Positions 37,897-47,859 of a stretch of DNA of 64,000 nt are shown one piece after another. Source of the stretch: Ramazzottius varieornatus (Eukaryota > Tardigrada > Eutardigrada > Parachela > Ramazzottiidae); contig BDGG01000004.1 of NCBI GenBank assembly GCA_001949185.1, forward strand, positions 2,918,168 through 2,982,167. Reading direction: 5' to 3'. Both the position numbers and the translations under genes were made by a program. Within the stretch, counting starts at the first letter, position 1; each line of letters begins with the position of its first letter. The notes under the pieces were generated by a model. That model had not been told where the DNA came from. It searched no databases and worked only from the letters and a program-made list of their open reading frames with translations.

Positions 37897-38778
37897 ATGG
37901 CCAACAACGATGCAGAAGTTCAAGAAAAACCGTCAGCCAATCCTGGTGTGCTCGAAGCTCGAAAGAAAGTGCGATTCAGCGATGTGGACATGTTGGCGAC
38001 ATACCACGAAGAATCCAGTAGTACCACAAGTCACGGAGACATACCCCCTTACGCACCGAAGAACTTTAGGATTCGCGAACGAAGATCTCAAGCATCTATC
38101 GCATCGGACGCTCGAGGAAAGTACCTGAGTATCCGTCCCGGAGACGAATTGGTCTTCGAGAAACACGTCGACCCCGGAAAAGAAAGCGCAGATGTGATTC
38201 GCCTTACGAACATATTCTCCAAATATGTTGCCTTCAAAGTAAAGACCACTGCTCCCGAAAAGTTTCGGGTCAAACCCAGTTTCGGCTGCATCGAATGTGG
38301 AGGATCGAAGACGGTAGAGATAACCGTCCAACCAGGCTTTGTCGCTGGTGCTCAGAAGGATCGCTTTCTAATCATGAGTGTTCCACTAGACCAAGAACCT
38401 TCTTCCCACGAAGAACTGGTTGATTATTGGCGGGACCTACTCAAAGAAGGTACCGCGAGTGGGAGCACTTCACCGGAGATAGATGAACACAGACTCAAGT
38501 GTGCTGTTGTGACACATCCCATCGTGGTTCTCTTGGATGGGAAGGATAAAAGTAGTCCGGCCGAGCCTAGTGTGGAAGCTTTGACAGAGAAGCTGACGGT
38601 CATCGAAGCCAAACTGGACGAACTGATAGCCTGTCAGCGGACAACTGTATCAGTCCAGAAGAAGGCGATGTGGAACTCTTTGACCGCTGGTCTAGCCGTG
38701 ATTCTACTTTTTCTGTTTACGAAAGTATTGACCGTATTGTTTAGCTCCCCTTCTGGCACAACGAACTCGAGAAGCTGA
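37897..38778 (+). CDS. VAP-like MSP-domain, tail-anchored membrane protein (intronless)
   Basis: A single open frame of 293 residues. The N-terminal ~65 residues are polar. The major sperm protein (MSP) domain follows (about 68-190): LSIRPGDELVFEKHV, NIFSKYVAFKVKTTAPEKFR, VKPSFGCIECGGSKTVEITV. FKVKTTAP is the conserved strand of VAP proteins that lines the pocket for FFAT motifs at ER contact sites. A short heptad-like segment (LTEKLTVIEAKLDELI) precedes one C-terminal hydrophobic anchor (LTAGLAVILLFLFTKVLTVL). The architecture (MSP, coil, anchor) matches VAP-A/B, but the N-terminal extension does not, so a MOSPD-type relative is possible. It is the only intronless gene here, which suggests a retrocopy that stayed intact. 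The ATG has a favourable CAAATGG context. Confidence 0.88.
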   Translation: MANNDAEVQEKPSANPGVLEARKKVRFSDVDMLATYHEESSSTTSHGDIPPYAPKNFRIRERRSQASIASDARGKYLSIRPGDELVFEKHVDPGKESADVIRLTNIFSKYVAFKVKTTAPEKFRVKPSFGCIECGGSKTVEITVQPGFVAGAQKDRFLIMSVPLDQEPSSHEELVDYWRDLLKEGTASGSTSPEIDEHRLKCAVVTHPIVVLLDGKDKSSPAEPSVEALTEKLTVIEAKLDELIACQRTTVSVQKKAMWNSLTAGLAVILLFLFTKVLTVLFSSPSGTTNSRS

Positions 38779-39548
38779 TGAGTGGTCCTCGTTGACTGTC
38801 CCGTTTCTACGACCTCTCGTCATTGTAAGAATGTGATATTTCAAATGGTCAGTTACTTTTGTGTGCTATGTACTTATCTTGAGAAGCGGTTTTTGTTTCT
38901 GGGCAAGACTGAGGGATGAACGCGTAAATTAGTTACCCTTCTTGAAAGGTTTTTGAGTTCGAATATATGAACGGAGAACTCTGGCAGTGTGAGGTACCTC
39001 CTGGACTAAGTGAAACGTCAGGATGAATTTTGGCACTCAGGAGGCGGTAATACATGTGCCTCGTAGTCCTGTCGTCAGTTCTCGACATGCATCCTGCTGC
39101 GACCGGCAAAGAATGGTTCTCCATAGTTCGCTGCGAGCATACTGACTTGTTTGCAAGTGAGATTCCCGTGCTGCGGTATTCCACCATCCGCCATGTCGCT
39201 GGAAGTTTTGTCCCGGCTATGGTCAATGCAAAGTCTGAGAACTAACTGCAAATTCAGCAGACTGTATGATCGTACGAATTCATCAAGCAAGTACAGTATT
39301 CTAGTAACTAACAACCGGAAGGAACTCATACAAAGAACCAAACGTGGTCACTTTCATGTATATGTACTCTGTATACAGCCGGCACGTTTTGTCTTGACGT
39401 CTTAGCGCGTATACAAGAACTTTGAATTATGATTAGTGGGTGTGGCTCATCGATGACTTATTTTGGACATGCAGCGATGCTGATATTCGATCGCGAAGAC
39501 ATTTTGTGAGTGGTAGCGCTTAGATCTTCAGCACTAGCAGTCTTCCAC
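38779..39548. other. Intergenic stretch
   Basis: About 770 bp holding the 3' UTR of the VAP-like gene and perhaps the promoter or first exon of the next candidate gene. A short frame starting at an ATG near 39453 (TYFGHAAMLIFDREDI) ends at a GTGAGT donor, but its phase does not fit the following exon. Confidence 0.4.
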
Positions 39549-40306
39549 ATGCAAGAAAACCCACTGGTTTCAAGAAGCACTGGAAAGCACTACTTCCATT
39601 TCGTCAAAGTCCCGCACACCCCGGCGATCGAGCTGCCGCGAGGCCCCCTCGATCCGGATGAGAAAAAGCGGGGCGTTGCCGCCTTAGACTATAAAAAGCG
39701 ACCTGAACTGATCTACGGTTCTCTCCCGGTTCCGGTAGGTCCGAGTTTTACTGTAAATTTTGTGGACACATAAAAGGATCATATTTTTGTCAGATTTGGA
39801 GTCGGAGATTTGGACGCAGAAAAGCAGTTACCAGATGCACAGTTTCCTTCTTATGTTGCCGGAAGCAGCAGAACATCAGTGTGCTGCCAACCAGATGCGT
39901 CACTCATTAACAAACGTAGTACGCGTAGACGCAATCTTAACACATTTTCGTTTCTCACAGTGCAAAACTAACTCGCCGCGAATGCCATACATGTCTTCTG
40001 CTGTCACCTCGTTGTTTAGCTCTACAGTAATCTGACCGACACAGTCTGCGTAGCCACAGTATATTGCATTCCGACGTTGCTGCTCATTGCAAGAGCCATC
40101 GTTTATTGGATAACCGTTGCACAGCTGCGCTATTGTCAGTCAACCATCAAAGCCATCATTTCTTCCGTTATTCCTGGCAGCAGGCGCGTAAGTTATACTC
40201 TGCCGTACGAGCATCGATAAGGGATTTCGTGACAGAGAAGAGCACTGTAGCAGGAAGACTGCTGATGGACGCGAAGTTTAAGATACTGGACATCATTAAG
40301 GCCTAA
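39549..40306 (+). CDS. Candidate multi-exon gene, structure unresolved, family unknown
   Basis: Two protein-like segments lie on the + strand. The first, 39549-39739, starts at an ATG (MQENPLVSRSTGKHYFHF) and reaches a GTAGGT donor through VPHTPAIELPRGPLDPDEKK and YKKRPELIYGSLPVP. The last, 40181-40306, follows the acceptor CCTGGCAG and reads QARKLYSAVRASIRDFV, then AGRLLMDAKFKILDIIKA and a stop. Between them, an acceptor at 39792 opens a stretch readable in more than one frame. A frame at 40028-40188 contains a hydrophobic segment and ends at a GTAAGT donor, which conflicts with the last exon. I could not join these with consistent phase. I do not recognise the family. Confidence 0.35.
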
Positions 40307-40493
40307 GAGGTTGTCGCTTTCGTCGTCGAATTTAATGACCGGTCTTTTTGCAGGCGTGCACTTGTTTTTTTTTGTTTTGCACTTGTGTTGATATTCTCAA
40401 CACGCGCGTGGTAGCAAATTTCGGTGTCGGACTTTTACCGTGCCAAAACCACTTCTGGTTTGCTGATCCAGACCACCACACCAAGCGGAAAAC

Positions 40494-41333
40494 ATGCCTG
40501 ACTCGACTATGCTCATTCCCGAGGACAACATCAGGTAAGTTACAGTGAAAGACCGCACTTTTATACCGGAAATATAATTTCAACTTGAAATGTCATTTCG
40601 AATAAGTTGCTGTGGTCCAGGGTGAGTTCGGTTCTGCATGGGGATTCTCGACAGTATGGAAAACAGAATATGTTTGATGGATCGGACGAAACATGCTGGC
40701 ACAGCGACCAGGGACCTTGCCAGTGGGGTACGTGGGTCGCCGTTTTTGTGCTCGCTTTTGCAAGAATAACTTTCCTATGTTTCCAGTGCTCGTTCGATTT
40801 CAACAGAAGATTCGTCTGGAGGAATTACGCATCCAGTTTCAGGGTGGCTTTGCGGCTCGTCAGATAATATTGAAGGATCTCGATAAAAATGAGAAGGAAG
40901 TGGAGACATTCTGGCCCGATGACAACAACAGCCTGCAGGTTCGCACTGAAAAGCAGTCGCATCTTACGCATAAATGATAAGTTAGACACCAGGACCCTTG
41001 CTACAAGTTGCGAATGCATTCGTGAAGTGAATCTATTGACAAGAGTTCATTTAACACGTGTGATTTGCAGTCGTTTCCGTGCTTATCGCGACCCGAAGTC
41101 AGCCACATCAAGGTACGATGTATAATGTTCTCCTCGGCTGCATAGCGGCTGCAGTATGCTGTATATTAAATTAAGTGTTTGTAATTTGTAGGTTCACTTC
41201 GATGACAGGTATATATAAAGTTCTGCGAACAAACTAGTGTGATAGATTTAGTTCTCATCAATTCGGCAGTAATGACCCATTCGGGAGATGCGTAGTCTAC
41301 AAACTGGAGTTTAACGGAACTGCAGTACAATGA
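40494..41333 (+). CDS. NR2C2AP: NR2C2AP (TRA16) homologue
   Basis: Homologue of nuclear receptor 2C2-associated protein, a small discoidin-like (F5/8-type fold) protein named as a repressor of TR4-mediated transcription in vertebrates. Exons: 40494-40534, 40621-40727, 40787-40938, 41071-41112, 41192-41208, 41270-41333, giving 140 residues (human 139) with consistent phases. Conserved blocks: VSSVLHGDSRQYGKQNMFDG, SDETCWHSDQGPCQW, LEELRIQFQGGFAARQ, WPDDNNSLQSFP, then VHFDD and DPFGRCVVYKLEF. The 17-nt exon (41192-41208) is very small but is needed to connect IKVHFDD with the terminal FGR-VVYKL block. Its molecular function outside vertebrates is not established. Confidence 0.93.
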
Positions 41334-42449
41334 TCAAGACATGGATGTCTTTGCCTGGTGTTTCTGTCCGAGCAATCCAAGACCAACTTCGCTACTAATC
41401 ACAATTATATCCACTGTCCACGAGTACTCTGTTTTTTCCCCAAGCGCGGAAACAGAAAGTTCCTCCGCGGGTTCGAGGTTCTCGTTGATTCATTATTCAC
41501 GGGTTAAATACTGGCTCTTTCTGGTTCTCTAACATTTCCCTCTCAATGTCTTCTGACTTCTTCATATACGAACCCTTTCTGCAGCTTCTTCCTTAGAATT
41601 ACCCTAGCGTTGTACCCTTGAACTGTCTTAGAGTTCCACTGTTCCAGTAAGCTTAGAATCGGTTGTGACCTGCACCACTTGCCCGTTTCTGCTGTCGTAT
41701 ATGACGCGATATACGAGGTAAAGGACATGGAGTTTTCCAGTGGAAACTTCGGACATGGAAATTTCCAAACTGCGGTGTAGGGTGGCACCACAATATCTGA
41801 TTGTCACGTGACGTCTTACAGACTGGAATGTGAGGTGGGACGTCTTGGCGTAAGTCTTCGTAAAAGACTACAAAAGCGCCTCTTCAGGCCTACGTTTTAT
41901 TTCTTGTCCAGGCTCATTAACATTGGATTTTATCCTGTCTCCTGCAGACCTTCCTTTCTCACCTTTGCACCGTCAAATGACTCGGAAGACGGCTTGGCTA
42001 TGCTCAGAAAGACTTTCTCTATTGACTGACTTACTGTACGACGCAATCTGACCAGCAGCTACGTTAAAACAACCTGGAAATTTTCATGTCCGAAATTTTC
42101 ACTGGAAAACTCCATGTCCTTTACCTCGTACACTGATATTCATGCAAGCCACTAAGATATAGGCGTGACATGACAAGCTAACAGATAAAACACAAGCGTC
42201 CGCGACGATGAGGAATGAGGATAATCTGACGATTCTGATCATTCTGATGTTCCATCCTCAACTTTACGCGTTTCCGAATCCGAAGTACAATTGAATCACT
42301 TTACTCTTTCCGCTGTCGGAAGGCTCTGGGCTCGTGAGTTGGAGCTCTGAAGGCGCTGGTGAATCGGTGATGGACTTGTCGACCTAAGAAGCACTGGATG
42401 GCTACATCTATCTTTGTGTAATGGACAGGCCACGGACCGAGTAATTTCC
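41334..42449. other. Intergenic region with one MITE
   Basis: About 1.1 kb between NR2C2AP and MFSD12, both on the + strand. More than a third of it is the element at 41712-42130. The rest shows no coding signal and should hold the MFSD12 promoter. Confidence 0.55.
41712..42130. mobile_element. MITE-like element with TACGAGGTAAAGGACAT ends
   Basis: The 419-bp element has inverted ends: TACGAGGTAAAGGACATGGA at the left and the same sequence inverted at the right, continuing for about 60 bp with a few differences (TTTTCCAGTG, TTCGGACATG, AAATTTCC). TA flanks both ends. The outer 17 bases match those of the element at 4081-4831 except at one position. No transposase frame is present. Confidence 0.85.
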
Positions 42450-44651
42450 ATGAAGAGATTCTGCTTCAAGTTGTCTAAGGTATTCACGCAGTTGTATTGC
42501 GCACTACGTATCCGCGCTAGGAGGTTTACGAGGCAGGCCAGCAGCAACAACAACGGAGAAGCGGACATGGAGGAGGGAGGTATCGGTCAACGGGCCCAGT
42601 CTCATGATCCACTTCCGGTCGAAACAACCACCTTCCACAGCAGCTCCACTATGAAGCAAACATCGAGATTACCCCTACTAAGGAAGGCATGTTACGGAGT
42701 TGGTCATGTTTTGAACGACCTTTGTGCAGCTATGTGGTTTAGCTACCTACTTGTCTTCCTACATCAAGTGGTGAGTTAATATGAGGAAGGTTCTTTATGT
42801 ATATGTAAGAAAAAGTTGCTTATATATGTCCAACGTCGTTCTTTTTCTCGCAGCTCAACTTCAGCAGCACCTTTGCCGGAGCGGTCATTCTTCTCGGTCA
42901 GGTGGCGGACGCAGTAGCTACACCTTTTGTGGGATACGAGTCTGATCAGTCACGCTCTGGGTTTTTTGGCTATGGCAGACGGAAATCCTGGCATTTAATA
43001 GGCAGGTACCTAAATGATACCGAAAGACGGAATTAGACCAGTCACGTCTTGCTTCTTACTCAACGGACTGAAATAACAAACGCTTTTGGTTTCAGGAACC
43101 TTTTGTGTGGTGGCGACATTTCCGTTCCTCTTTATCGACTGCATTAGCTGCCATGACAGTCACGACTGGGCAAAATTTATCTATTTCGCACCTTTTGTGG
43201 TAATACGTGTGTTACTGTAAATTTTTATTGTTACCGCTCCCTGCTCAAAGTCGATTTTGATCATCGTGTGTTTTTAGTTAATATTCCAGTTCGGGTGGGC
43301 TTCCGTCCAGATTGCATCGCTAGCAATGATTCCGGACCTTACCTCCGATGACTCAGAAAGGGTCGAGCTGAACTCTATACGGTAAGCGCAATGTCGGCCT
43401 AACCGTGGCTCGATGATCGCTTATGGCCTTGATGTGACGGCTCACAGGTATGCATGGACGATTGCCTCCAACCTTCTGGTGTTCGTTCTTACGGCCTTCG
43501 TTCTTCGATACGGGAACAAGGATTCTGAGCGAGTTACGCCCAACGACGCGGGCACCTTCCAGGTAGGAAAGTCTTTCGTTGTAAATGCTAGCGCAGTGAT
43601 GGCACTGTACGAGTATACCAAACCTTTTCAGCTCATAGTTTTTGTTGTCGTTGGAATCGGCGTCGTGTTCTCCGTAATTTTCCATCTGGGAGTGAAGGAA
43701 CAGCCTTTCACTCATCAGCACTCCGTGGGGCTCTCCGATGAAATGACACTTCCGGGTCGCCGACATATGACATGGAAAAGCTGGTTTATCGAACCACACT
43801 TTTACATTGTGAGTACAAACAGAAACCAATCCAGCATCTCTCCATTCGTACATACAGCAAAGTAAGAAGCTGGAAAGGTATTGTGGTTCCAGGTTAGTTG
43901 CTTGTACATGTCGACACGGCTGTTCGTGAACCTAACTCAAGTCTATATGCCAATGTACATTCTGGACACATTACGAATGAGCAAGGAAAGTATCGGATAC
44001 GTTCCGTTTGTCGTTTACTTCGTCGGATTTCTCTGCTCGATCATAATGAAGCCTGCGACTCGCAGAATAGGAAAGAAGGTACCAATACTTCGGAAGGTCT
44101 ACGCGTATTGCTCACTTACTTAGTTATAACTGTTCTGTTCTTGAAGGTGACGTGTGTTTTGGGGATCATGGCTGGCTTGGCAGTGACCGGCTGGATACAG
44201 TTCCTCAACGTTGATGACAAGAACATATACGGGATAGCTGCCCTACTTGGTGCCTCCGGTACCATTCTGACGATCTCATCGCAGTCCATCACGAACGACC
44301 TGATAGCGGGCAATACTGAAACAGGCGCGTTCGTGTTCGGCGTCATGAGCTTTGCAGATAAGCTAGCCAATGGAGCTGCTGTCATGGCCGTTCAACTGCT
44401 GCAACCAGCAACGTTCGTTTCATTGAATTTTATCTTTTGCGAAAGGGGCGAAAGAGCTATCTTGATTGCTTTCATTTTACTACAGGACGGACCACATGGC
44501 GCACTCGGACTTCTTTGGAAAAGTTATGGTATACGTTCCCACAGGAGCATGCTTGATTGCGTTGGTGTCCATTGTCGCCTTGGTGAATCAGACCGTGGGC
44601 CTACGTAATCGTCGGACTGACTGGACGGAGGCACTCATTCCGGCCTCTTGA
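42450..44651 (+). CDS. MFSD12: MFSD12-like lysosomal membrane transporter (MFS superfamily)
   Basis: Major facilitator protein; vertebrate MFSD12 is needed for cysteine import into lysosomes and melanosomes. Exons: 42450-42770, 42854-43001, 43096-43199, 43278-43381, 43448-43808, 43893-44078, 44147-44412, 44486-44651; 551 residues. Conserved blocks: [130 protein letters not shown]. The second intron needs a GC donor (AATAG|GCAGGT) to give the conserved WHLIGT reading. A 69-nt stop-free segment (43563-43631) with GT...AG ends could be spliced out without a frameshift; similarity to the family suggests part of it is coding. The 44412 donor is weak. Other in-frame ATGs downstream of 42450 could be the start. 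Confidence 0.9.
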
Positions 44652-45082
44652 GTTCTGACGACCTTAGCTAGCAGTGACCGCAACGCGTCCTGTACAGGGC
44701 ACCAAGGACCAAGGACGGGGTCTGGGATAAAGCAGGAAGTAGTTTGAATGTAAATACAGATTGCCAGTGTGAGATTGTGATAACTATCAGAGATAAGTTC
44801 TCTTTCATCATTCATGTGCCTCACAGTTGTTGACTGCTGCTCAGTATTCCCTTTTTTACGGATTTTCAGTTTTATCTCTTATGAATTGCTTCTTTGATTT
44901 TATTATTTTTACTTAACTTTAATTTATTGTTTGAAAAACTTGGTTTCAATAGTTTCAGTTTCGGAATCTTTTGCATAGCTTCAACGTTAATTGCTTCAAG
45001 AAGCTTTCAAACAGAGGTAGCACCAAAAAGACAAACGATGGTTATGATGATGCCGTGATTAATCCTCAAGCTTGCAAGAAAG
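44652..45082. other. Convergent 3' region
   Basis: About 430 bp between the MFSD12 stop and the stop of the minus-strand gene at 45083. It is AT-rich in its centre (about 44860-44960) and has no coding signal. It presumably holds both 3' UTRs. Confidence 0.5.
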
Positions 45083-46467
45083 CTAGTGGTACGTCTCATA
45101 CCGCTGAGGTTTGTCCCGGTGGTAGCGTACCGGAAGTGTGAAGTGGCCTGTTCGGACAGCCCTACCTTGCATGGTATCACATCGTGGGCAATCATCAGCA
45201 TCCTTGCTAACGTGACGATGCAGTAACTATAATGGAGAAAAACCGGATTTGAGTACGGAAAACAACACTATCATCGTACCTCCGATCGAGGAAGTAGACT
45301 AACCATCGCCGTATGAGCAGCCGGCAAGACACAACGAGGGTCGCTCTGGTTCAGAATCTTGCGCGCCAGATGGTCGTCGTCGCTCTTCTGTGCCACACGG
45401 ATATCTTCAATCTGCCTCATTTTTCCTCGGATTACTAGGTTAAACAACCCACCGAGTGAGGTACAAGGGGGTGTTACAGTTGAACGCGATGGAAGAACTA
45501 ACCACAGTCGATGTCGGTGACGAAAGGCTCGCTCAGAAACTCTCGGTTTGTTTTGCGAACTTTCATCCGGTAGTCTGCAGGATGATGTCCTGTACATCCG
45601 CAGAACATCGAGGAATGGAGAAAATCGTGGTCAAAATCGCTCTTGGGGCTGTAAGCGACAGTGGGAACAGTGAGATGACGTTTCACTGGCTCGGTTGGAG
45701 ATTGCCACTCTCGTCAGCCCGTCACTCACAATATTGTCAGTAAGCTCAACCGGCTTGTCATTACAAAACTTACAAAACTCACGGGTCAAGGCGTGGAGGA
45801 TTTTCATGAACTCTTTGTGTCATTCTCTCACGCAGAAATTTTGGTTTGCCTGGAAAGATTAGAAATGTGGACAGATAGAACAGGGAAGTCTGCTGACTCA
45901 GTACCGGCAAACTGTTTGGTACCGATACTGGGCGTACTTTACTGGGAGCTCTTCGAACCTACTTTTCGGAGCTCGATATAACGAAACAACGAACTTACTT
46001 TTCAGTTCTCTTTCTTCGATGGCCTTCCTTGTGAACGTCTCTTTGTAGTGAGAGTTCTGGACAACATTGTCCACACGGGGAAGAATAACTCCAGGATGGA
46101 AACCGCCATTGCGAACTCGAACGCCCCGGTCTGTAAACTGCGGGCTGCTTTTCAGGAACTCGGCCTAAAAATATTATAAACGAGTACCGCATACGAGTTG
46201 ACTTGCCGTTACTTTGCATCGTTCCTCTGCGAATTAGCTTACGAAGCAGTACTGCTTGGCACGCTCGAAGGGCACAGGTTTGTTGTTCAGAGGATTGTCA
46301 ACTTCTTTCGGGTCGTTATAGCCATCCTCGTTGATACTGAAATATTCGGGTACCGGTGGATCAAGATGGTCAGGGCGCACCTGATATTCTCTGTCATTGG
46401 CGGCGACATCAGCCTCGCTCATCACAAGATCCCATATGTGTTTGGAAGATGCTGGAATTTTCGACAT
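45083..46467 (-). CDS. Unrecognised 300-residue intron-containing gene
   Basis: Six exons in gene order: 46467-46243, 46164-45999, 45849-45783, 45648-45503, 45434-45280, 45226-45083. All phases agree and the frame is closed by TAG, so the gene is well supported although I do not know the family. It starts MSKIPASSKHIWDLVMSEAD. There is no signal peptide or membrane segment. The protein is polar, with RTYR/Pro-type blocks such as PVPFERAKQYC, RVRNGGFHPGVILPRVDNVV, TRKAIEERELKSKPKFLRER and TGHFTLPVRYHRDKPQRY. Two short Cys clusters occur (FCGCTGHH and CPRCDT). This general style recalls small axonemal or sperm proteins, but that is a weak guess. The exon ending at 45280 could instead end at 45304 without changing the frame. 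It is divergent from glutaredoxin, 458 bp away. Confidence 0.75.
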
Positions 46468-46925
46468 TGTAGCGAATCATAAGCCCAATCTAACTGGGCC
46501 AGTCTGTCACGCTACGAACAGAGTACATGGTCTTCCTCTGTTCGAGGTACAACTCAGCTGTCGCCCTTAGAGACGGCTTCCCAGTTCGAAATCCAGTGGA
46601 AGATTCAAAACTCGATGCCCGGTCGGGTGGTTGTGGAATATCAGAGAGTACTCTCGGAGAATATGGAATACACGCGATGGACCCAAGACAGAAAGAGGGT
46701 CCAAAGGTCACAAGGCGGATCGAAAATCGCAAACTCGACAGTCATCTTCACTCGGCGCTAGTTGCGCACTAAATTTTGAATACCGACGAGACAGCGCTCA
46801 CAAGCGCTCACAATGGCGCCCACCCTCCCATCATCGTCACTTGATTAACGCTGTCACTTGGCCCATTCAAAGGTTCTCAACGGTTTTACTAGTTCTGATT
46901 CAGAGCTGTTTAAACTTGTGTAGTT
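46468..46925. promoter_or_regulatory. Probable divergent promoter region
   Basis: The 458 bp separate the start codons of the unknown minus-strand gene and glutaredoxin, so both promoters should lie here. No TATA box or named site can be assigned by eye. A possible acceptor (TTGTGTAG) ends 2 nt before the glutaredoxin ATG. Confidence 0.45.
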
Positions 46926-47486
46926 ATGAGAATGGAGCAAGTGAAGAAGATGATCAGTGAGAAGCTTCGTGAAAAGAAGGTAAGTTGTAAGAGTTTCACT
47001 CCGCATTTCTGCATAACGCCAGTATACTTTCGTCTCAAGGTTGTTGTCTACTCCAAATCCTACTGTCCCTACTGCAAAAAGGCTAAGAATGTTCTTGGCA
47101 AATACCCCATCAAGGACGATCAGATCGAAATCACGGAGCTGGACCTCATGGCAGACCAGGACCAAGCTCATCTGATCCAAGAATACATGAAGTCGCTGAC
47201 TGGTGCAAGCACCGTAAGCTAGTATTCTCCCAGACTGATCAATGTGGGCCCGTTAAAATTCATAGAGACGCTTTTCAAAAGGTTCCACGAGTTTTCATCA
47301 ACGGAAAGTGCATTGGCGGAGGAGACGACACGGAAAAGTAAGCATCGGTCTTTAGTTTGCACGTCCTTTGCGACGTATATATTGCTTTCTCCACGTATGC
47401 TCACCTGCATTTTCTGCAGGCTTGATCGCAATGGGGAGCTGAAGAAGCTTCTGACCGACTCTGGAGCGGTTCGGGGAGAGCTTTAA
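46926..47486 (+). CDS. GLRX: Dithiol glutaredoxin
   Basis: Glutathione-dependent thiol-disulfide oxidoreductase. Exons: 46926-46979, 47040-47213, 47282-47337, 47420-47486; 116 residues, phases consistent. The thioredoxin-fold core begins VVVYSKSYCPYCKKAKNVL, with the CPYC dithiol active site at about residues 27-30. The cis-proline motif TVPRVFINGKCIGG follows, then GGDDTEKL, matching the glutathione-binding GG-D motif. There is no clear targeting signal: the 18-residue N-terminus is a charged helix, as in cytosolic Grx. The length is near that of cytosolic Grx1/Grx2. The second acceptor is CTCAAG and the third CAAAAG, both weak but required by the frame and conservation. Confidence 0.95.
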
Positions 47487-47859
47487 ATTGAGAACCGTTT
47501 AGGCTTTCGCAGCTATTTGCGTTTAAACTACGCAAGGTCGTACCAACCGTTTCGTCTTTTGAGTTTGAAGCTACGGGCATTCCATCGTTTAAATTAAAAG
47601 TTTTCTGCTACAATTAAAAAAAAACAACACCGTGACATGCTTTTGGTGAACAGATGTCGCCTTTTGATGGCTTCTGCGCTCGTATGGCAGACGATAAACG
47701 TAACTTTAAAACAATAAAATTCACTATGGTTTTTGGGGTACATTACGGGTATCACAGCTTATTGAGTGATATCAGAAAAGAACAATATTGATCCCAAAAC
47801 TACAATATCGGATTAGGTTCTGCGTGAGAGTTTGGAGCAAACCTGTTATGAGCACTATT
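47487..47859. other. Convergent 3' region, glutaredoxin / creatine kinase
   Basis: 373 bp between facing stop codons. It contains an AATAAA at about 47713, on the + strand, that could serve the glutaredoxin mRNA. No coding signal. Confidence 0.5.
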
